From Candidatus Solibacter sp. (GTDB taxonomy: Bacteria; Acidobacteriota; Terriglobia; Bryobacterales; Bryobacteraceae): DNA of 6,740 nucleotides. The stretch is from assembly GCA_017883345.1 (NCBI GenBank), contig JADGNT010000276.1, forward strand, positions 1 to 6,740. Reading direction: 5' to 3'. Positions 5,177 through 6,740 of the stretch are shown here, in pieces. The position numbers and the translations under genes are program-made. The first letter of the stretch is position 1; each line of letters starts with the position of its first letter. Under the pieces are notes generated by a model that made no database searches, was not told the origin of the DNA, and saw only the letters and a list, made by a program, of their open reading frames with translations.

Positions 5177-5179
5177 ATT
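5165..5179 (+). promoter_or_regulatory. Ribosome binding site GGAG with a probable ATT start codon
   Basis: GGAG at 5165-5168 lies 8 nt before ATT at 5177-5179. The frame is open from 5102 onward, but no ATG, GTG or TTG codon occurs in it before the GTG at 5327. ATT is a known rare initiation codon in bacteria (infC is the classic case). It is the only candidate here with a good site and a sensible N-terminus. Confidence 0.45.
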
Positions 5180-6241
5180 CATCGCCCGAATTGGACTCAT
5201 CGCACGAAGTGGAAGTGGGTTGCCGCTATTCTGCTCCTCGCGGCGCTCGCCATCTGGCTGCTTCGTGCCCGGCGGTTCGACGCCCCAGCCTTCGATTGGA
5301 AGCTGGCCGGCAGCACGTTCGCCCACGTGCACTGGCAGTGGGTAGCGCTGTCGCTGATCCCCATTGCCGGCACCTATTGGGGGCGGGCCTTGCGCTGGGC
5401 CGTCTTTCTCAAGCCGCTGAAGCCCCATCCCTCAATGCGCAACCTGCTCTCCGCCACCGTGGTCGGCTTCACCGCGAGCACCCTGTTTGGCCGCCCCGGC
5501 GAGTTCGTGCGCCCCTACCTGATCGCCCGCAAGGAACAGGTTCCGGTGACCTCCCAGTTCGCCGCCTGGGTGCTGGAGCGCATCTTTGACCTTCTGATGG
5601 CCCTGCTGCTCTTCGCCTTCGCCCTGACCCGGGTGCAGACTTCCGGCTTGCATGTAGGGCAGAAACTGACCTGGGTGCTGGCCGCCGGCGGCAAGGTGGG
5701 CGGGGCGCTCGGGGTGGCGATTCTGCTGGTGCTGCTGTCCCTGCGTCACTTCGCCGAACCCCTGCGGCTCCGCCTGCTCGGCGCCCTGCACCACCTGCCG
5801 GAAAAACGGTTGGCGGGGCTGGAGAAAATCGTCAACGCGCTCTTCCAGGGGGTGGAGTCGATGCGCAGCGACGCGGCCCTGTTCCTGGTCCTCGTCTATT
5901 CGGCCCTGGAGTGGCTGCTGATCTGCCTCTGCTACTGGTGCCTGGCGCAATCCTTCGCCGGGATTGTCAATCTGGGCCTGGTCGATGTATTGATATTAAT
6001 GGGCTTTGTATCGTTTGGATCGGTGGTCCAGATGCCCGGTGTGGGGGGTGGCATGCAGGTGGTTTCCGTCCTGGTGCTTACCGAACTATTTGGCATCCGC
6101 TTGGAGCTGGCCTCGGCATTCGCCGTGTTTCTCTGGTTTATTACATTTGTAGCAATTGTGCCGCTGGGCCTGTTCGTCGCCCTGAAAGAGGGTTTGGATT
6201 GGCACAGCCTGAAGCGGATTGGCCGGGAGGCGTCCGAATGA
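5177..6241 (+). CDS. Lysylphosphatidylglycerol-synthase TM / UPF0104 family flippase-like membrane protein
   Basis: A 354-residue multi-helix membrane protein of the family that includes the flippase half of MprF and many stand-alone UPF0104 proteins of unknown substrate. Signatures seen are Y-W-G-R-A-L-R-W (67-74), F-G-R-P-G-E-F-V-R-P-Y (104-114), L-E-R-I-F-D (133-138) and, near 290, M-P-G-V-G-G-G-M-Q. The N-terminus from ATT 5177 is basic (H-R-P-N-W-T-H-R-T-K-W-K-W) and leads into a first helix at about 15-29, followed by F-D-A-P-A-F-D-W-K, as relatives have. A start at GTG 5327 would give 304 residues and lose that helix, so it is thought too late. There is no C-terminal synthetase domain, so lysine transfer to lipid is not expected; lipid translocation or glycolipid transport is possible. 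The stop overlaps the nrdR start by ATGA. Confidence 0.85.
   Translation: MHRPNWTHRTKWKWVAAILLLAALAIWLLRARRFDAPAFDWKLAGSTFAHVHWQWVALSLIPIAGTYWGRALRWAVFLKPLKPHPSMRNLLSATVVGFTASTLFGRPGEFVRPYLIARKEQVPVTSQFAAWVLERIFDLLMALLLFAFALTRVQTSGLHVGQKLTWVLAAGGKVGGALGVAILLVLLSLRHFAEPLRLRLLGALHHLPEKRLAGLEKIVNALFQGVESMRSDAALFLVLVYSALEWLLICLCYWCLAQSFAGIVNLGLVDVLILMGFVSFGSVVQMPGVGGGMQVVSVLVLTELFGIRLELASAFAVFLWFITFVAIVPLGLFVALKEGLDWHSLKRIGREASE
6225..6230 (+). promoter_or_regulatory. Ribosome binding site of nrdR
   Basis: GGGAGG lies 7 nt before the ATG at 6238, inside the end of the flippase-like gene. It fixes the nrdR start and rules out a longer form of the same frame that would reach back to 5911. Confidence 0.75.
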
Positions 6242-6699
6242 AGTGTCCATTCTGCAATCATTTGCACGATAAGGTAGTCGATTCCCGTGAGAGCAAGGAA
6301 GGCGATGCCATTCGCCGCCGCCGCGAGTGCCTGGAATGCACCCGCCGCTACACTACGTACGAGCGAATTGATGAAGTCCCGTACATGGTGATCAAGAAGG
6401 ATGGCCGGCGCGAGAAGTTCGACCGCCAGAAGGTGCTCGGCGGGCTGCTGAAGGCGTGCGAAAAGCGTCCGGTGAGCATGGTGCGGCTCTCCGAACTGGT
6501 CAACCGGGTGGAATCGAAGGTCAGCGACTCACCTGACCGGGAGATATCTACGATAAATATAGGAGAATTCTTGATGGAGAACCTCCGGGACCTGGACAAG
6601 ATCGCCTATGTACGATTCGCGTCGGTGTACCGCGATTTTCAGGACGAGCAGGCGTTCTTCAACGAACTGAAGCACCTCATGCGGCAGAAAATGCCTTAG
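6238..6699 (+). CDS. nrdR: NrdR, repressor of ribonucleotide reductase genes
   Basis: A 153-residue protein, the normal NrdR length. It opens with the zinc ribbon M-K-C-P-F-C (C3, C6) completed by C31-L-E-C34, with the conserved D-S-R-E (15-18), R-R-R-R-E-C-L-E-C (26-34), R-R-Y-T-T-Y-E (36-42). The ATP-cone follows from about residue 49 to 139, with V-I-K-K-D-G-R-R-E-K-F-D (51-62) and, late in the domain, A-Y-V-R-F-A-S-V-Y-R-D-F. NrdR binds ATP or dATP through the cone and represses nrd operons at NrdR boxes when dATP is high. No NrdR box is evident upstream, and the gene appears to be translated with the flippase-like gene (ATGA overlap, strong own ribosome binding site). The C-terminus ends normally. 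Identification is secure. Confidence 0.97.
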   Translation: MKCPFCNHLHDKVVDSRESKEGDAIRRRRECLECTRRYTTYERIDEVPYMVIKKDGRREKFDRQKVLGGLLKACEKRPVSMVRLSELVNRVESKVSDSPDREISTINIGEFLMENLRDLDKIAYVRFASVYRDFQDEQAFFNELKHLMRQKMP

Positions 6700-6740
6700 C
6701 ATTCGTGGGGCCAAGCGGTGACGGACAGCCACGGGCCCAC

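Noticed and set aside
5327..6241. GTG at 5327 as the start of the flippase-like gene
   Set aside because: It would delete the first membrane helix and the F-D-x-x-x-F-D-W-K segment, which are clearly coded upstream in the same frame and fit the family.
5911..6699. A 262-residue form of NrdR with a long N-terminal extension
   Set aside because: The extra 109 residues overlap the well-supported flippase-like gene in another frame. The NrdR zinc ribbon starts exactly at the ATG at 6238, which has GGGAGG upstream.
6700..6740. Possible terminator after nrdR (GTGGGG near 6706 against GGGCCCAC at the end)
   Set aside because: Only about five consecutive pairs form and no T-run is visible before the window ends.

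Overview
The window looks like chromosomal DNA of a GC-rich Gram-negative-type bacterium, most likely an acidobacterium of the Solibacter/Bryobacter kind. That placement is an inference. It rests on the ECF sigma / zinc-finger anti-sigma / DUF5668 / DUF4097 gene set, the GC-rich codon use and the style of the NrdR protein. No rRNA or other phylogenetic marker is present to confirm it.

Left part (1-1189), accessory in character. The 3' end of an unrecognised plus-strand reading frame stops at 161. It converges on a minus-strand toxin-antitoxin pair: a DUF433 antitoxin-like gene (867-580) followed by a DUF5615 PIN-like toxin gene (583-224) that starts with GTG inside the antitoxin stop codon. 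Two small hairpins lie between the convergent genes, and a 14-bp inverted repeat spans the end of the left reading frame. Upstream of the pair, about 40 codons of an MFS transporter N-terminus break off abruptly. This is a gene remnant at what looks like a rearrangement junction.

Central part (5057-1190, minus strand), a tightly packed five-gene operon. In order of transcription it encodes an ECF-type RNA polymerase sigma factor, a membrane-anchored zinc-finger anti-sigma factor, a B-box zinc-finger membrane protein, a small membrane protein with a Pro/Tyr-rich tail, and a three-helix membrane protein carrying a large DUF4097 beta-repeat domain. The last three all carry the same LiaI/DUF5668-like two-helix membrane module with a W-P-x-L-L-I signature. 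The set resembles the membrane parts of the Firmicutes Lia envelope-stress system (LiaI/LiaF/LiaG-like domains), but placed behind an ECF sigma/anti-sigma pair instead of a two-component system. A near-perfect 42-nt hairpin sits just past the last stop codon and may terminate the operon.

Right part (5177-6740, plus strand), divergent from the operon. A lysylphosphatidylglycerol-synthase/UPF0104-type membrane protein overlaps nrdR, the regulator of ribonucleotide reductase genes, by an ATGA junction. The membrane protein has no ATG, GTG or TTG codon where its N-terminus must lie. An ATT codon at 5177 with a well-placed ribosome binding site is the best start. The last 41 bases after nrdR hold nothing I can identify.

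The part most worth attention is the sigma/anti-sigma operon with its three repeated membrane modules, read as a possible ECF-controlled counterpart of the Lia response. The ATT start and the MFS remnant with its hairpin come next.
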